NCBI GenBank assembly: GCA_012516065.1
Contig: JAAYXD010000008.1
Coordinates: 1 to 32,041 of the forward strand
Source of the DNA: Clostridiaceae bacterium
GTDB taxonomy: Bacteria > Bacillota > Clostridia > DSM-8532
DNA: 32,041 nucleotides
Direction: 5' to 3'
Shown here: positions 16,133 through 25,186 of the stretch, one piece after another
How the letters are laid out: every line of letters begins with the position of its first letter
How positions within the stretch are numbered: the first letter of the stretch is position 1
Notes under the pieces: model-generated
Database searches by the model: none
What the model saw: only the letters and a program-made list of their open reading frames with translations
What the model was told of the DNA's origin: nothing
Program-made: the position numbers and the translations under genes

Positions 16133-16291
16133 TCAAAGACCCTCCCCGCATTTTCCTTTATGAAGGTATGATATCGGATTTGCCGGTTAAAGCATATCCG
16201 TCATATCAGGGCAACTGACCTTTCTAACTACCCTGTGGAATTCCATGCCTGCAAACGTTATAAATCAGCCGCAAATGTCTATAAAAACCGG

Positions 16292-16918
16292 TTACTTGGA
16301 GTACAACTCTACAATCAGATGTTCCTGTATCGGCAAATCGATATCTTCTCTGTCAGGCAAGGTAAGAACTTTCCCCTTCAGATTCTCATGATCCGCTTCC
16401 AGCCATTTCGGTATAACCTTTCCCCCGGTAACTTCAAGAATTTCCTTGAAACGGGGAGACTTTTTGCTTTTTTCCGCAACTTCAATCACATCACCGGGTT
16501 TTACAAGGTATGACGGAATATTAACTCTCTTTCCGTTAACCAGGAAATGCCCGTGAGTAACTAATTGCCGGGATTCATCCCTTGATACGCCAAAACCTAA
16601 TCTGTGAACTACATTATCAAGGCGGCTTTCCAGTATCTGAAGCAGGTTTTCACCTGTTATTCCTTTCCTTCTAATCGCCATTTCATAATATTTTCTGAAC
16701 TGGCTTTCGAGCACTCCGTAGAAACGTTTCGCCTTCTGCTTTTCACGAAGCTGGATTCCGTATTCGGAAAGCTTTTTCCGCTGCTGGCCGTGCATTCCCG
16801 GAGCATATGATCTTCTGTCAACAGAACATTTATTCGTATAACACCTTTCGCCCTTAAGGAAAAGTTTCTGGCCTTCCCTTCGGCAGAGTTTACAAGATGC
16901 TCCTGTATATCTTGCCAT
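16292..16918 (-). CDS. rpsD: 30S ribosomal protein S4 (uS4)
   Basis: S4 binds 16S rRNA early and nucleates 30S assembly; in several bacteria it also represses its own mRNA. The 208-aa protein has a zinc-type N-terminus (C9, C12, C26, C31) and an S4 RNA-binding domain with [13 protein letters not shown] and [23 protein letters not shown] lies about 13 nt ahead of the ATG. Unlike Bacillus, where rpsD stands alone, it remains here between rpsK and rpoA. The 224-bp spacer upstream is unusually long and rich in inverted repeats, which may point to S4 autoregulation. Confidence 0.97.
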   Translation of the reverse strand: MARYTGASCKLCRREGQKLFLKGERCYTNKCSVDRRSYAPGMHGQQRKKLSEYGIQLREKQKAKRFYGVLESQFRKYYEMAIRRKGITGENLLQILESRLDNVVHRLGFGVSRDESRQLVTHGHFLVNGKRVNIPSYLVKPGDVIEVAEKSKKSPRFKEILEVTGGKVIPKWLEADHENLKGKVLTLPDREDIDLPIQEHLIVELYSK

Positions 16919-16995
16919 TTTGTATCTACACCTCCGATTAATTAGCTTAACAAAATCTCTTTTTCCGGTTGGAACCTTGTCCGTCCGGCTGAACC

Positions 16996-17104
16996 GGCAC
17001 AGTCCCGTGCCCGACGGTTAAAACAGGCCGGTATTCTCTAACGAGGCGTGATTCCGGATAAGTTCCTGCCGCCCGTGGATGAAGAGGACAGCATCTTCCT
17101 CGTT
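16996..17104 (-). other. structured spacer upstream of rpsD, candidate regulatory RNA
   Basis: AACGAGG and CCTCGTT (17040-17046 and 17098-17104) can close a domain of about 65 nt with further internal pairing. Next to it GGCAC and GTGCC (16996-17011) form a 5-bp hairpin, and several CCGG segments can pair. The stretch has no ORF and lies in the 224-bp gap between rpsK and rpsD. Function as an S4 binding site is only inferred. Confidence 0.35.
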
Positions 17105-17142
17105 ATATAAATAATTGACAATATTTGTGTTTCCCATTCCGG

Positions 17143-17538
17143 CTATACTCTTCTTCTTTTCGGCGGCCTGCATCCGTTATGAGGAATGGGCGTAACGTCT
17201 TTAATCAGGTTTACTTCGAGCCCGGCTGCCTGCAGTGCACGAATCGCCGCTTCACGTCCGGAACCCGGTCCTTTCACAAATACCGAGACCGTCTTCATGC
17301 CATGCTCCATAGCGGCTTTTGCCGCCGCTTCCGCGGCTTGCTGGGCAGCGTAAGGAGTGCTTTTTCTTGAGCCCCTGAAACCGAGACCACCGGCGCTTGC
17401 CCATGAAATAGCATTCCCCTGGACATCCGTAATCGTAACTATTGTATTATTAAAAGACGAACGAATATGTGCGCAGCCACGCTCAATATTCTTCTTTTCT
17501 CTTTTTTTCCTGGTCCTTCTTGCTGTTTTTGCTGCCAT
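17143..17538 (-). CDS. rpsK: 30S ribosomal protein S11 (uS11)
   Basis: S11 sits on the 30S platform near the mRNA exit and the E site. The 131-aa product has the family blocks [40 protein letters not shown] and the C-terminal [15 protein letters not shown], whose basic end is diagnostic. The N-terminal basic run [13 protein letters not shown] is also typical. GGGAGGTTG lies about 13 nt before the ATG, a longer spacing than in most neighbours. It follows rpsM by 19 bp and precedes rpsD by a long structured spacer. Confidence 0.98.
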   Translation of the reverse strand: MAAKTARRTRKKREKKNIERGCAHIRSSFNNTIVTITDVQGNAISWASAGGLGFRGSRKSTPYAAQQAAEAAAKAAMEHGMKTVSVFVKGPGSGREAAIRALQAAGLEVNLIKDVTPIPHNGCRPPKRRRV

Positions 17539-17557
17539 TTAATCAACAACCTCCCGT

Positions 17558-17926
17558 TTACTTTCTCTTGTTAGCCACTGTCTTCTTCGGGCCTTTTCTT
17601 GTTCTCGCGTTCGTTTTGGTTCTTTGACCGCGCACAGGTAATCCGGCCCTATGGCGTCTTCCGCGATAGCAGCCGATCTCAATAAGCCGTTTGATGTTTA
17701 ACGCAATATCCCTTCTGAGATCTCCTTCTACGACATATTCCTTTTCAATCGTTTCCCTCAGTTTGCTGATCTCATCATCGGTAAGATCGCGGATCCGCGT
17801 ATCCGGATTAATCCCTGTCTTCTTAAGGATTTGCTCGGAACGGCTTCTTCCTATGCCGAATATATAGGTAAGTCCTATTTCAACTCTTTTATCTCTTGGC
17901 AGATCTACTCCTGCAATACGAGCCAA
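17558..17926 (-). CDS. rpsM: 30S ribosomal protein S13 (uS13)
   Basis: S13 forms the intersubunit bridge in the head of the 30S subunit and touches P-site tRNA with its tail. The 122-aa product starts [20 protein letters not shown], has the helix-two-turn-helix segment [17 protein letters not shown] and the RNA-binding [18 protein letters not shown], then a basic tail ending in [16 protein letters not shown] lies upstream of its ATG. The gene begins the rpsM-rpsK-rpsD-rpoA-rplQ block and is separated from rpmJ by about 265 bp, so a second promoter may feed this block. Confidence 0.98.
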   Translation of the reverse strand: MARIAGVDLPRDKRVEIGLTYIFGIGRSRSEQILKKTGINPDTRIRDLTDDEISKLRETIEKEYVVEGDLRRDIALNIKRLIEIGCYRGRRHRAGLPVRGQRTKTNARTRKGPKKTVANKRK

Positions 17927-18064
17927 TGTCTAACACCTCCGAATGTGTTCGCATTATTTTTCACTGGCCTGAACGGCCGGTAAACTATCTAATTTAAAAA
18001 TTTACACCGCATATTTTCAATATGCAGTTATTCAGGCTTGAGCCAATACAGTAGATATATGTTA

Positions 18065-18120
18065 AAGATTAACCGGCAACAAATTTATACAAATTTGTTC
18101 AGCCGCGCCGTATTAATCTT
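18065..18120 (-). other. hairpin in the rpmJ-rpsM spacer
   Basis: Within the 265-bp gap, AAGATTAA (18065-18072) pairs with TTAATCTT (18113-18120), enclosing a second inverted pair, AACAAATTT (18078-18086) with AAATTTGTT (18091-18099). A smaller hairpin, GCATATT with AATATGC, lies at 18009-18025. A minus-strand TTGTTG and a weak TATATC 17 nt later overlap the structure and may form an internal promoter. No small gene is visible in the gap. Confidence 0.4.
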
Positions 18121-18191
18121 AATTTTCAGATAGCCCGGATAATTCCCGAGCTGTTATTATCATTACAGGAAACGTAAACAGCACAAAAACG

Positions 18192-18305
18192 CTAGCCCTG
18201 ACGCTGCTTATGCTTCGGGTTTTGGCAAATAACCATTATCCTGCCGTTTCTGCGTATAATCTTGCATTTCTCGCATATTCTCTTCACTGAAGGCTTAACT
18301 TTCAT
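18192..18305 (-). CDS. rpmJ: 50S ribosomal protein L36 (bL36)
   Basis: L36 is the smallest large-subunit protein and binds a junction of 23S rRNA helices. The 37-aa product begins [15 protein letters not shown] and ends NPKHKQRQG; zinc ligands are C11, C14, C27 and H32, the zinc-binding form. The ATG is at 18303-18305 after a GGAGGGGCGG stretch, and the gene ends in TAG. It is 27 bp downstream of infA in the usual infA-rpmJ-rpsM order. Confidence 0.97.
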   Translation of the reverse strand: MKVKPSVKRICEKCKIIRRNGRIMVICQNPKHKQRQG

Positions 18306-18332
18306 TTTTCCGCCCCTCCTATTCTGCAGTAA

Positions 18333-18551
18333 TTATTTTCCTCTCCAGGTAATCCGTCCGCGGGTAAGATCGTAGGGCGACATTTCAACCGTAACCTTAT
18401 CACCCGGCAATATGCGGATATAATGCATTCTCAGTTTACCGGAAATGTGTGCAAGAATCCTGTGGCCGTTCTCAAGTTCTACCCTGAACATTGCGTTCGG
18501 CATTGCTTCTACCACTTTTCCTTCAACTTCAATGACATCCTCTTTTGACAA
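18333..18551 (-). CDS. infA: translation initiation factor IF-1
   Basis: IF-1 occupies the A site of the 30S subunit during initiation and helps IF-2 and IF-3. The 72-aa OB-fold protein is full length and shows [48 protein letters not shown] and [16 protein letters not shown], all nearly invariant in bacteria. AAGGAGG precedes the ATG. It lies 21 bp downstream of the KOW protein gene and 27 bp upstream of rpmJ. Confidence 0.98.
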   Translation of the reverse strand: MSKEDVIEVEGKVVEAMPNAMFRVELENGHRILAHISGKLRMHYIRILPGDKVTVEMSPYDLTRGRITWRGK

Positions 18552-18572
18552 ACTGTAACCCTCCTTAATAAT

Positions 18573-18854
18573 TCAAGTAATCTGTTCGATGAGTTCCGCA
18601 ATGGTGTTTTTTAGTTCAGTATTAGTCGGTTTATCGCCTTTCTTAATCACTTCCGCTATATAATCCACGGTAATATCCGTAAACTTCAAATGTTTCATTC
18701 TTTTCTTTTTCGGCCTTTCAATCGGCCGCATACCACCGTCCGCTACCAACACAAAATTTTCATCAATAACTCCGACCACTATAAGCATTTTCCCCTTGTC
18801 TCTGCCTGCTTTAGAATATACAACTCTGCCTATAACAGGCTCCGAGCAATCCAT
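18573..18854 (-). CDS. KOW domain RNA-binding protein (L14e-like)
   Basis: The 93-aa product has an N-terminal KOW-like beta-barrel segment (PVIGRVVYSKAGRDKGK) followed by a basic RPKKKRMKHLKF stretch and a C-terminal helix. It resembles the archaeal/eukaryotic L14e type of KOW protein; in Clostridia and related Firmicutes a gene of this kind commonly lies between map and infA. The role is presumably RNA or ribosome binding but is not established. The ATG at 18852-18854 is preferred, because AAAAGG lies 9 nt upstream while the ATG three codons earlier directly abuts that site. The upstream gap to map is 158 bp, the downstream gap to infA 21 bp. Confidence 0.85.
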   Translation of the reverse strand: MDCSEPVIGRVVYSKAGRDKGKMLIVVGVIDENFVLVADGGMRPIERPKKKRMKHLKFTDITVDYIAEVIKKGDKPTNTELKNTIAELIEQIT

Positions 18855-19012
18855 CGCTACCATCCTTTTAACGCCATAATTCTGTTATTTAAACTCAAAT
18901 TCCTCAAACATCAGCGAAAAAAGCCAATTTACTCGCGTTGTTTTTTAAAACGCCTCGTTTTATTTTATAGGAAGTTACCCGATTTTTCAAGATTCCGTTT
19001 CAAAATGGCCAA

Positions 19013-19774
19013 TTATGTTGTTAGTATTTCCGGCTCATTTCCTGTTATTGCGATGGTATTTTCATAATGAGCGGATAATTTGCCGTCGATCGTGACAACC
19101 GTCCATTTATTCGCTAATACCTTCACATCCGGGCTTCCTTCGTTAACCATAGGCTCAATAGCGAGTGTCATGCCTTTTCTGAGCATTGGCCCTCTTCTTG
19201 ATGTAACAAAATTCGGTATCTGCGGGGGTTCATGCATTTGCGTGCCTATCCCGTGACCTACAAAATCCCTTACGACCGAATACCCGTTGGCTTCGACATG
19301 CCGCTGGATTGCCAGTGAGATATCACGTATATGCATGCCTTCCCTTGCCATTTCGATACCCTTGTAAAAACTCTCCCTTGTAACGTCAATGAGCCTTAGG
19401 GCTTCCGGAGAAATGCGCCCAACCCCGAAAGTTCTTGCGGCATCTCCGTGAAAACCCTCAAAGATTGCTCCGACATCAATGCTTACAATATCTCCTTCTT
19501 TCAACGGCACATCGTTAGGAATCCCATGTATAACCTCATGATTAACCGATGCGCATATCGCAGCCGGAAAATCAATGCCTCCGTATGGATTCGGCACACC
19601 TTTAAAAGAAGGAATCGCGTTCGCTTTTATTATAATTCTTTCGGCTTCCTTACTAAGTTCGTTTGTTGTTATACCGGGAGCAATCAATTGTTCTATTCTG
19701 TCAAGAGCCATCTTTACTATATGTCCGGCTCTCCTCATAATATCAAGCTCGCGCTCTGATTTTACCGTAATCAT
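19013..19774 (-). CDS. map: methionine aminopeptidase, type I
   Basis: The enzyme removes the initiator methionine from new proteins after deformylation. The 253-aa type Ia protein has the five metal ligands D100 (SIDVGA), D111 (HGDAARTF), H174 (GHGIGTQMHE), E207 (IEPMV) and E238 (YENTIAI), plus the substrate histidine in VNHEVIHGIP. There is no N-terminal zinc extension. AGAGGA lies 6 nt before the ATG. It follows adk by 9 bp in the standard secY-adk-map order. Confidence 0.98.
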   Translation of the reverse strand: MITVKSERELDIMRRAGHIVKMALDRIEQLIAPGITTNELSKEAERIIIKANAIPSFKGVPNPYGGIDFPAAICASVNHEVIHGIPNDVPLKEGDIVSIDVGAIFEGFHGDAARTFGVGRISPEALRLIDVTRESFYKGIEMAREGMHIRDISLAIQRHVEANGYSVVRDFVGHGIGTQMHEPPQIPNFVTSRRGPMLRKGMTLAIEPMVNEGSPDVKVLANKWTVVTIDGKLSAHYENTIAITGNEPEILTT

Positions 19775-19783
19775 TTAAATCCT

Positions 19784-20446
19784 CTATCCTGTCTTTCCGG
19801 TTATTTGTTCGAGTTTGCTCATGATCTCACCGGTAGTAACTTCCACATCCTTAGTGCCGTCAAAATTATAAAGAATCCCTTTGCTTTCGTAATAACCTAT
19901 CAGCGGTTCGGTGTTTTTATAATATACCCTCAGGCGTTCCCTGACTGTTTCTTCCTTGTCATCGTCACGGATAATCAGAGGACCGCCGCAGACATCACAA
20001 ATCCCTTCCTGCTTCGGTTTCAGCGTAATAACATGATACGGCTTTCCGCATCTTGCGCATACCCTGCGTCCTTTCATCCTGTTGACAATCACTTCGTCAG
20101 GGATCTCAAGGTTTATCACCGCGTCGAGTCTTAACCCAAGGCTGTTTAATTCACTGTCAAGGCTTTCGGCCTGGGGAATTGTCCTTGGAAACCCGTCCAG
20201 TATAAAACCTCTTTGGCAATCGTTTTCTAAAAGCCTGTCTTTTACAATGCTGACGGTCAAATCATCGGGTACAAGTTTTCCGCTGTCAATAAACTCTTTT
20301 GCTTTTAACCCCAATTCAGTGCCCTTCTGAATATTGGCACGGAATATATCCCCTGTGGAAATGTGCGGTATATCAAGTCTCTCGGACAAAATTCCTGCCT
20401 GTGTTCCTTTCCCGGCACCCGGAGCGCCAAGTAAAACAATTCTCAT
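19784..20446 (-). CDS. adk: adenylate kinase
   Basis: Adenylate kinase interconverts ATP plus AMP and two ADP. The 220-aa protein is the long form with a lid domain. It shows the P-loop GAPGAGKGTQ (7-16), STGDIFRANI, the DGFPRTIPQA block and a zinc-binding lid with C130, C133, C150 and C153 (VCARCG and ICDVCGG), the arrangement usual in Gram-positive species. The ribosome site is AAGGGG about 7 nt before the ATG. The gene lies 70 bp after secY and 9 bp before map. Confidence 0.98.
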   Translation of the reverse strand: MRIVLLGAPGAGKGTQAGILSERLDIPHISTGDIFRANIQKGTELGLKAKEFIDSGKLVPDDLTVSIVKDRLLENDCQRGFILDGFPRTIPQAESLDSELNSLGLRLDAVINLEIPDEVIVNRMKGRRVCARCGKPYHVITLKPKQEGICDVCGGPLIIRDDDKEETVRERLRVYYKNTEPLIGYYESKGILYNFDGTKDVEVTTGEIMSKLEQITGKTG

Positions 20447-20516
20447 TAAAAAACCCCTTGTTATCCGATTGCATATAATAGTTTTTTCATCCGGCGTAAA
20501 AACGCAATACCATCAA

Positions 20517-21812
20517 TCAATCCAAAAATCCCTTGTAATGCCTCATAAGCATCTGTGATTCTATTTGCTTAACGGTCTCAAGAGCAACATTGACCATAAT
20601 CAGCAGCGATGTAGAACCGAACCACACGTTTGCTATCTTGGTAAACATCTGAAGCAGGGACGGGAAAATCGTTATAAACGCGAGGAACAAAGCACCAAAC
20701 CATGTTACGCGGTTCAATACCTTCGCTATATAATCCGATGTCGGTTTTCCCGGGCGGATCCCCGGAACAAAGCCGCCGTTCTTCTTAATGTTATTGGCCA
20801 GTTCTACCGGGTTGAACGCAACCATTGTGTAGAAGAATGTAAAGAACATTATCAATAACGCATAAACCACGGTGAACCACGGCTTTTCGTTCATAGTCTT
20901 AAGGTATGTCAGGAACGGCCCTGTTTCGCTGTTTCCCCAAATCAGGTTTATGATTGTTGGCGGGAAAGTAGCAAAGGACATCGCGAATATTATCGGCATA
21001 ACCCCTGCCGAATTAACCTTTATCGGTATATGAGTGCTCTGTCCGCCGTACATTTTACGGCCTACTACCCTTTTCGCGTACTGCACGGGTACCCTTCGCT
21101 CGGCTTCCTGGACATAAACAACGAGTGCAACTGATGCGATAAACACAAGCACTATTATTACGATTACAATATATCCAAGGGCGCCTTCCCCGAGCATACC
21201 TGCTTCCAAATATCCGAGAAGCGTAACAAGTGTGTTCGGGCCGCGGCTTATTATTCCCGCGAATATCAGCAGCGATATCCCGTTTCCTATCCCGTATTCG
21301 TTAATCTGTTCACCAAGCCACATAAGGAATGCCGTACCCGCAGTAAATGTCAGCGTTATCGTGAAATACGACCATACACTCGGGTTTACTACGGCAGAGC
21401 GGATACCGCCGTAAAGCGCCGATGCCTGGATAAATCCCAATATGACCGTTCCATAACGCGTCCATTCCGCCAGTACTTTCCTGCCGTGTTCGCCTTCCTT
21501 CGAAAGCTGCTCAAGCTTAGGTATCGCAATTGTCAGAAGCTGGATGATAATCGAGGCGGTAATGTATGGGGAGATTGACATAGCAAAAATACTTGCGTTC
21601 TGAAACGCGCCTCCGGAAATTATATTGAAAAACCCGAAAAGCGATCCCCCTCCGGAAGCCAGATCCTTAAGCGCGGCGGCACTTAAACCCGGAACAGGTA
21701 TATGCGTGCCAAGCCGGAATATCAACAGCATTATAATTGTCATAAAAATTTTTTTTCTAAGATCCGGAATCTTCCATGCGTTTCTTATGGACGAAAACAC
21801 GCTGTTTTCCAT
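20517..21812 (-). CDS. secY: preprotein translocase subunit SecY
   Basis: SecY forms the protein-conducting channel of the plasma membrane with SecE and SecG. The 431-aa protein has ten predicted membrane helices, and family segments such as RLGTHIPVPGL, the plug region FGFFNIISGGAFQNASIFA, LGEQINEYGIGNGISLLIFAG split around helix 4-5, and the cytosolic loop EAERRVPVQYAKR that docks ribosomes and SecA. KPWFTVVYALLIMFF and FVPGIRPGKPT mark later loops. AGGTGG within the rplO stop region serves as the ribosome site; only 3 bp separate the genes, so translation is probably coupled. Confidence 0.98.
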   Translation of the reverse strand: MENSVFSSIRNAWKIPDLRKKIFMTIIMLLIFRLGTHIPVPGLSAAALKDLASGGGSLFGFFNIISGGAFQNASIFAMSISPYITASIIIQLLTIAIPKLEQLSKEGEHGRKVLAEWTRYGTVILGFIQASALYGGIRSAVVNPSVWSYFTITLTFTAGTAFLMWLGEQINEYGIGNGISLLIFAGIISRGPNTLVTLLGYLEAGMLGEGALGYIVIVIIVLVFIASVALVVYVQEAERRVPVQYAKRVVGRKMYGGQSTHIPIKVNSAGVMPIIFAMSFATFPPTIINLIWGNSETGPFLTYLKTMNEKPWFTVVYALLIMFFTFFYTMVAFNPVELANNIKKNGGFVPGIRPGKPTSDYIAKVLNRVTWFGALFLAFITIFPSLLQMFTKIANVWFGSTSLLIMVNVALETVKQIESQMLMRHYKGFLD

Positions 21813-21815
21813 AGC

Positions 21816-22253
21816 TTATACCACCTCTACCTTTCCTCCCGCAGCTTCAATTTTCTCGCGCGCCGATTTTGTAAATCTGGCGGCCTGAACGGTAAGACTC
21901 TTTGTAATTTCTCCCGTTCCAAGTACTACAATACCGTCATTTATCTTTTTAATTATGCCTTTCTCTTTAAGCAGTTCGGCATTTACAACGGTTCCTTTAT
22001 CGAATTTATCCAAATCGGATAATTTCACTTCAGTATATGTTTTGCCAAAAATATTAGTAAAACCTCTTTTGGGCACTCTCCTGTAAAAAGGCATCTGACC
22101 GCCTTCAAAGCCGATCCTTACACCGCCGCCCGAACGCGCTTTCTGGCCTTTATGCCCTCTGCCTGCGGTTTTACCTTTTCCGGAACTTTCTCCCCTGCCT
22201 TTTCTTGTCGGCAGTTTTTTCGGAACTTTAGGTCTCAACTCAGATAAATTCAT
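21816..22253 (-). CDS. rplO: 50S ribosomal protein L15 (uL15)
   Basis: L15 joins late in 50S assembly and spans several 23S domains. The 145-aa product has the glycine/arginine-rich N-terminal extension typical of the family ([20 protein letters not shown]), then [20 protein letters not shown] and a C-terminal globular domain ending [30 protein letters not shown] lies upstream of the ATG. It follows rpmD by 16 bp and precedes secY by 3 bp. Confidence 0.98.
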   Translation of the reverse strand: MNLSELRPKVPKKLPTRKGRGESSGKGKTAGRGHKGQKARSGGGVRIGFEGGQMPFYRRVPKRGFTNIFGKTYTEVKLSDLDKFDKGTVVNAELLKEKGIIKKINDGIVVLGTGEITKSLTVQAARFTKSAREKIEAAGGKVEVV

Positions 22254-22269
22254 GGGTTTTTCACCTCCC

Positions 22270-22449
22270 CTAAACTTCTTCCACTTCTACGAGATGCTCT
22301 ATTTTTTTAATCATTCCGCGAATTTGTGGATTGTCCTTCTGGGTTACGGAACTGCCGATTTTTTTCAAACCAAGCGCTTCCACCGTAGCTTTCTGATCTT
22401 TTTTTGATTTTATCGTACTTCTCACAAGCGTTATTTTTAAATTGCCCAT
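22270..22449 (-). CDS. rpmD: 50S ribosomal protein L30 (uL30)
   Basis: L30 is a small ferredoxin-like protein of the large subunit. The 59-aa product begins [20 protein letters not shown], continues [13 protein letters not shown] and ends with a helix-strand rich in glutamate and valine ([12 protein letters not shown]), all as in the bacterial family. The ATG is at 22447-22449 after AGGAGG; the stop is TAG at 22270-22272. It sits between rpsE (12 bp) and rplO (16 bp). Confidence 0.97.
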   Translation of the reverse strand: MGNLKITLVRSTIKSKKDQKATVEALGLKKIGSSVTQKDNPQIRGMIKKIEHLVEVEEV

Positions 22450-22461
22450 CGAAAAAGCCTC

Positions 22462-22962
22462 CTATCCCAAAATCTCTTCCACTGACTTTCCTCTCAGTTT
22501 GGCATATTCCTCAACAGTATGCAGTTGTGCAAGGCCTTCAATGGTGGCACGAACCATGTTTATCGGATTATTCGAACCGAGTGATTTTGTCCGGATATCT
22601 CGAACACCGGCAAGCTCCAATACGGCACGCACAGGCCCTCCCGCAATAACGCCGGTTCCTTCGGGAGCCGGTTTTAACAGAACCTTACCCGCTCCATAAA
22701 CGCCCAGGGCTTCATGAGGGATTGTAGTTCCAACAAGCGGAACGCGCATCAGATTCTTCTTCGCGTCTTCTATCCCTTTGCGTATTGAATCGGGTATTTC
22801 GGCCGCTTTTCCCAAACCTACGCCGACATGGCCATTCTCGTCGCCAATAACAACAAGAGCACTGAAACGGAAATTGCGTCCACCTTTTACAACCTTTGCA
22901 ACACGCGTAATATTCACAACTTTTTCTTTAAGGTCCAATGTGCTGGCATCAATTTTCTGCAA
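22462..22962 (-). CDS. rpsE: 30S ribosomal protein S5 (uS5)
   Basis: S5 lies at the back of the 30S subunit by the mRNA entry site and affects decoding accuracy. The 166-aa product has the N-terminal S5 domain ([20 protein letters not shown], then [19 protein letters not shown]) and the C-terminal domain with [20 protein letters not shown] and [14 protein letters not shown]. The start codon is TTG (22960-22962), supported by AAAGGAGGGG about 8 nt upstream; no nearer ATG fits. It lies between rplR (26 bp) and rpmD (12 bp). Confidence 0.97.
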   Translation of the reverse strand: MQKIDASTLDLKEKVVNITRVAKVVKGGRNFRFSALVVIGDENGHVGVGLGKAAEIPDSIRKGIEDAKKNLMRVPLVGTTIPHEALGVYGAGKVLLKPAPEGTGVIAGGPVRAVLELAGVRDIRTKSLGSNNPINMVRATIEGLAQLHTVEEYAKLRGKSVEEILG

Positions 22963-22988
22963 GTTATTCCCCTCCTTTATTCCATCGG

Positions 22989-23357
22989 TTAGAATTCCAG
23001 GCCGGCTTCTCTTGCTCCGTCCGCCAGCTCTTTCACTCTTCCGTGATAGAGATATCCGCCTCTGTCAAATACAACTTTCTTTATTCCTTTTTCAATGGCT
23101 TTTGCGCCTACTAATTTACCAACTTCACGCGCCGCGCTCTTGTTTCCGGTGTAGCCTATTTTCCCTTTCAGCGCTTCATCCAATGTAGACGCAGAAACAA
23201 GCGTTTTACCGGAAGTGTCGTCGATAATCTGCGCATAAATGTGTTTAAGGCTTCTGAAAACGCACAGTCTTGGACGTTCGGGCGTCCCTGTTATCTTTTT
23301 GCGTACGCGCACATGCTTCCTTAAACGTATTTTGTTTCTGTCCTGCATCTTTATCAT
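22989..23357 (-). CDS. rplR: 50S ribosomal protein L18 (uL18)
   Basis: L18 binds 5S rRNA with L5 and brings it to the central protuberance. The 122-aa product has the basic N-terminus [20 protein letters not shown], then [38 protein letters not shown] and the end [20 protein letters not shown], all canonical. GGAAGGAGTG lies about 10 nt before the ATG at 23355-23357; an ATG three codons downstream is a less likely start. It is 17 bp after rplF. Confidence 0.98.
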   Translation of the reverse strand: MIKMQDRNKIRLRKHVRVRKKITGTPERPRLCVFRSLKHIYAQIIDDTSGKTLVSASTLDEALKGKIGYTGNKSAAREVGKLVGAKAIEKGIKKVVFDRGGYLYHGRVKELADGAREAGLEF

Positions 23358-23374
23358 AAAACACTCACTCCTTC

Positions 23375-23917
23375 CTATTTCTTAACTCCCGCTTTCCCTT
23401 CTTTTCTGAGGATTACTTCATCAGCATACTTGATTCCCTTGCCTTTATATGGTTCAGGCGGTCTCGTCCGGCGGATTTTTGCCGCAACCTCGCCGACTAA
23501 CTGCTTATCTATTCCTCTTACAATAATCTGGTTCGGGTTCGGGACATCAATAGTGATTCCGTCAGGCTCCTCTATCTCAACAGGATGAGAATATCCTACG
23601 GTCAATATTAGCTTTTTTCCCTGCTTTTGAGCCCTGTACCCGACTCCGTTCACTTCGAGTGTTTTTGAGAAACCTTCGGTTACGCCTGTTACCATATTGC
23701 TGATTATTGAGCGGGTAAGTCCATGAAGCGCTTTGTGCTTCTTCAGATCACTCGGCCTTTTGACCAGTACCAGGTTTCCATCCTTTTCAACGGTCATATC
23801 CGGGTGAAAAACCTGAGTGAGTGTACCTTTCGGACCCTTTACGGTTATTTCTTTACCGCTAATCTTGATATCTACTCCGGATGGTATTACCACCGGCTTT
23901 TTTCCAACACGTGACAT
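23375..23917 (-). CDS. rplF: 50S ribosomal protein L6 (uL6)
   Basis: L6 lies near the factor-binding site of the 50S subunit beside the sarcin-ricin loop. The 180-aa product is made of two duplicated domains, beginning [20 protein letters not shown] with VKGPKGTLT, and ending with the signature [28 protein letters not shown] lies upstream of the ATG. It follows rpsH by 85 bp, one of the longer gaps in this block, and precedes rplR by 17 bp. Confidence 0.98.
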   Translation of the reverse strand: MSRVGKKPVVIPSGVDIKISGKEITVKGPKGTLTQVFHPDMTVEKDGNLVLVKRPSDLKKHKALHGLTRSIISNMVTGVTEGFSKTLEVNGVGYRAQKQGKKLILTVGYSHPVEIEEPDGITIDVPNPNQIIVRGIDKQLVGEVAAKIRRTRPPEPYKGKGIKYADEVILRKEGKAGVKK

Positions 23918-24002
23918 TATAAAAGCACCTCCGTTCTTATATTGAAGACGGACTTTATATATCCATCCTTTTCAGAACCGTTTCCACAAAACTGTTCCGC
24001 GG

Positions 24003-24401
24003 CTACCAGACGAATGCGAGGACTTCCCCGCCTACACCTGCTTTTCTTGCCGCCTTATCCGTCATAACGCCTTTCGACGTCGAAATAATAGCAATTCCCA
24101 ATCCGCCTAAAACCTTAGGAAGCTCGTCCTTCCCGGCATATACTCTCAGACCGGGCTTTGAAATCCTCTTTATTCCTGAAATAACGTTTCGCTTATTATC
24201 GGTGTATTTCAGCGTAATACGAATAACTCCCTGCTTATTGTCGTTAATTTCAGTAAAGCCTTTAATATATCCTTCTTCCTCAAGAATCTGCGCAATCCTT
24301 CTCTTCAGGTTCGACGCCGGAATATCAACCGTTTCGTGCCTTGAATTCGCAGCGTTCCTAATTCTTGTTAGCATATCCGCTATTACGTCAGTTGCGTGCA
24401 T
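24003..24401 (-). CDS. rpsH: 30S ribosomal protein S8 (uS8)
   Basis: S8 is a primary 16S rRNA binder; in E. coli it also represses the spc operon by binding within the rplE message. The 132-aa product begins [17 protein letters not shown], contains [20 protein letters not shown] and the C-terminal [20 protein letters not shown], ending GGEVLAFVW as expected. AAAGGAGG lies upstream of the ATG. It lies 24 bp after rpsZ. Confidence 0.98.
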   Translation of the reverse strand: MHATDVIADMLTRIRNAANSRHETVDIPASNLKRRIAQILEEEGYIKGFTEINDNKQGVIRITLKYTDNKRNVISGIKRISKPGLRVYAGKDELPKVLGGLGIAIISTSKGVMTDKAARKAGVGGEVLAFVW

Positions 24402-24425
24402 CGTTACAACCTCCTTTCAGGACTG

Positions 24426-24611
24426 TTACCAACTGGCTTTTTTTACACCGGGTATCTGGCCTTTATAAGCCAAATCTCTGAAACACAAACGGCATATGCC
24501 GAATTTCCGCATATAAGCGTGGGGCCTTCCGCATATTTTACACCGGTTGTAGTAACGGGTTGAATATTTAGGCTGTAATTTTTGTTTGTGGATCAATGAT
24601 TTCTTGGCCAA
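24426..24611 (-). CDS. rpsZ: 30S ribosomal protein S14 type Z (uS14)
   Basis: S14 joins the 3' domain of the 30S head. This is the short zinc-ribbon form of 61 aa with C24, C27, C40 and C43 ([20 protein letters not shown]). The end [17 protein letters not shown] is canonical. Only this zinc form is seen in the window; a zinc-free paralog, if present, lies elsewhere. AGGGAGG precedes the ATG. It lies between rplE (14 bp) and rpsH (24 bp). Confidence 0.97.
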   Translation of the reverse strand: MAKKSLIHKQKLQPKYSTRYYNRCKICGRPHAYMRKFGICRLCFRDLAYKGQIPGVKKASW

Positions 24612-24625
24612 ACTAAATACCTCCC

Positions 24626-25165
24626 TTAATGGCTGAACGGCATCCCGAGAAGCTCAAGAAGTTCTTTCGCTTCCTCGTCGGTTTTTGCTGTGGTAACAAA
24701 TGTTATATCCATACCACGAACTTTTTCAACCTTATCAATATTTATTTCAGGGAAAATCAACTGTTCTTTAATACCCATCGTAAAGTTCCCGCGGCCGTCA
24801 AAAGAATTCGGGTTAATTCCCCTGAAATCCCTTACCCTCGGAAGCGCCACATTGAACAGCTTATCAACAAACTCATACATCCTGTCGCCCCTCAGTGTAA
24901 CCTTGCAGCCAATACTCATCCCCTGACGGACTTTAAAAGCCGCAACTGATTTTTTAGCCTTTGTCACTACAGGACTTTGTCCTGATATAGCCGCCAACTC
25001 ACTTCTAGCCGCCTCCAGCGCTTTGGGATTGTCCTTTACATCGCCCACGCCCATATTAAGCACGACCTTTTCAAGCTTCGGCGTCTGCATCGGGCTTTTA
25101 TATTTGAACTTATCCATTAATGCCGGAACAACTTCGTTTTTATACTTATCCACCAATCTTGGCAT
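24626..25165 (-). CDS. rplE: 50S ribosomal protein L5 (uL5)
   Basis: L5 binds 5S rRNA and contacts P-site tRNA and the 30S head. The 179-aa product shows [18 protein letters not shown] near the start, [20 protein letters not shown] in the middle, and [20 protein letters not shown] then [20 protein letters not shown] near the end, all conserved. GGAGGATG lies upstream of its ATG. It is 21 bp after rplX and 14 bp before rpsZ. Confidence 0.98.
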   Translation of the reverse strand: MPRLVDKYKNEVVPALMDKFKYKSPMQTPKLEKVVLNMGVGDVKDNPKALEAARSELAAISGQSPVVTKAKKSVAAFKVRQGMSIGCKVTLRGDRMYEFVDKLFNVALPRVRDFRGINPNSFDGRGNFTMGIKEQLIFPEINIDKVEKVRGMDITFVTTAKTDEEAKELLELLGMPFSH

Positions 25166-25186
25166 TTCCGGTCATCCTCCCTCCAA

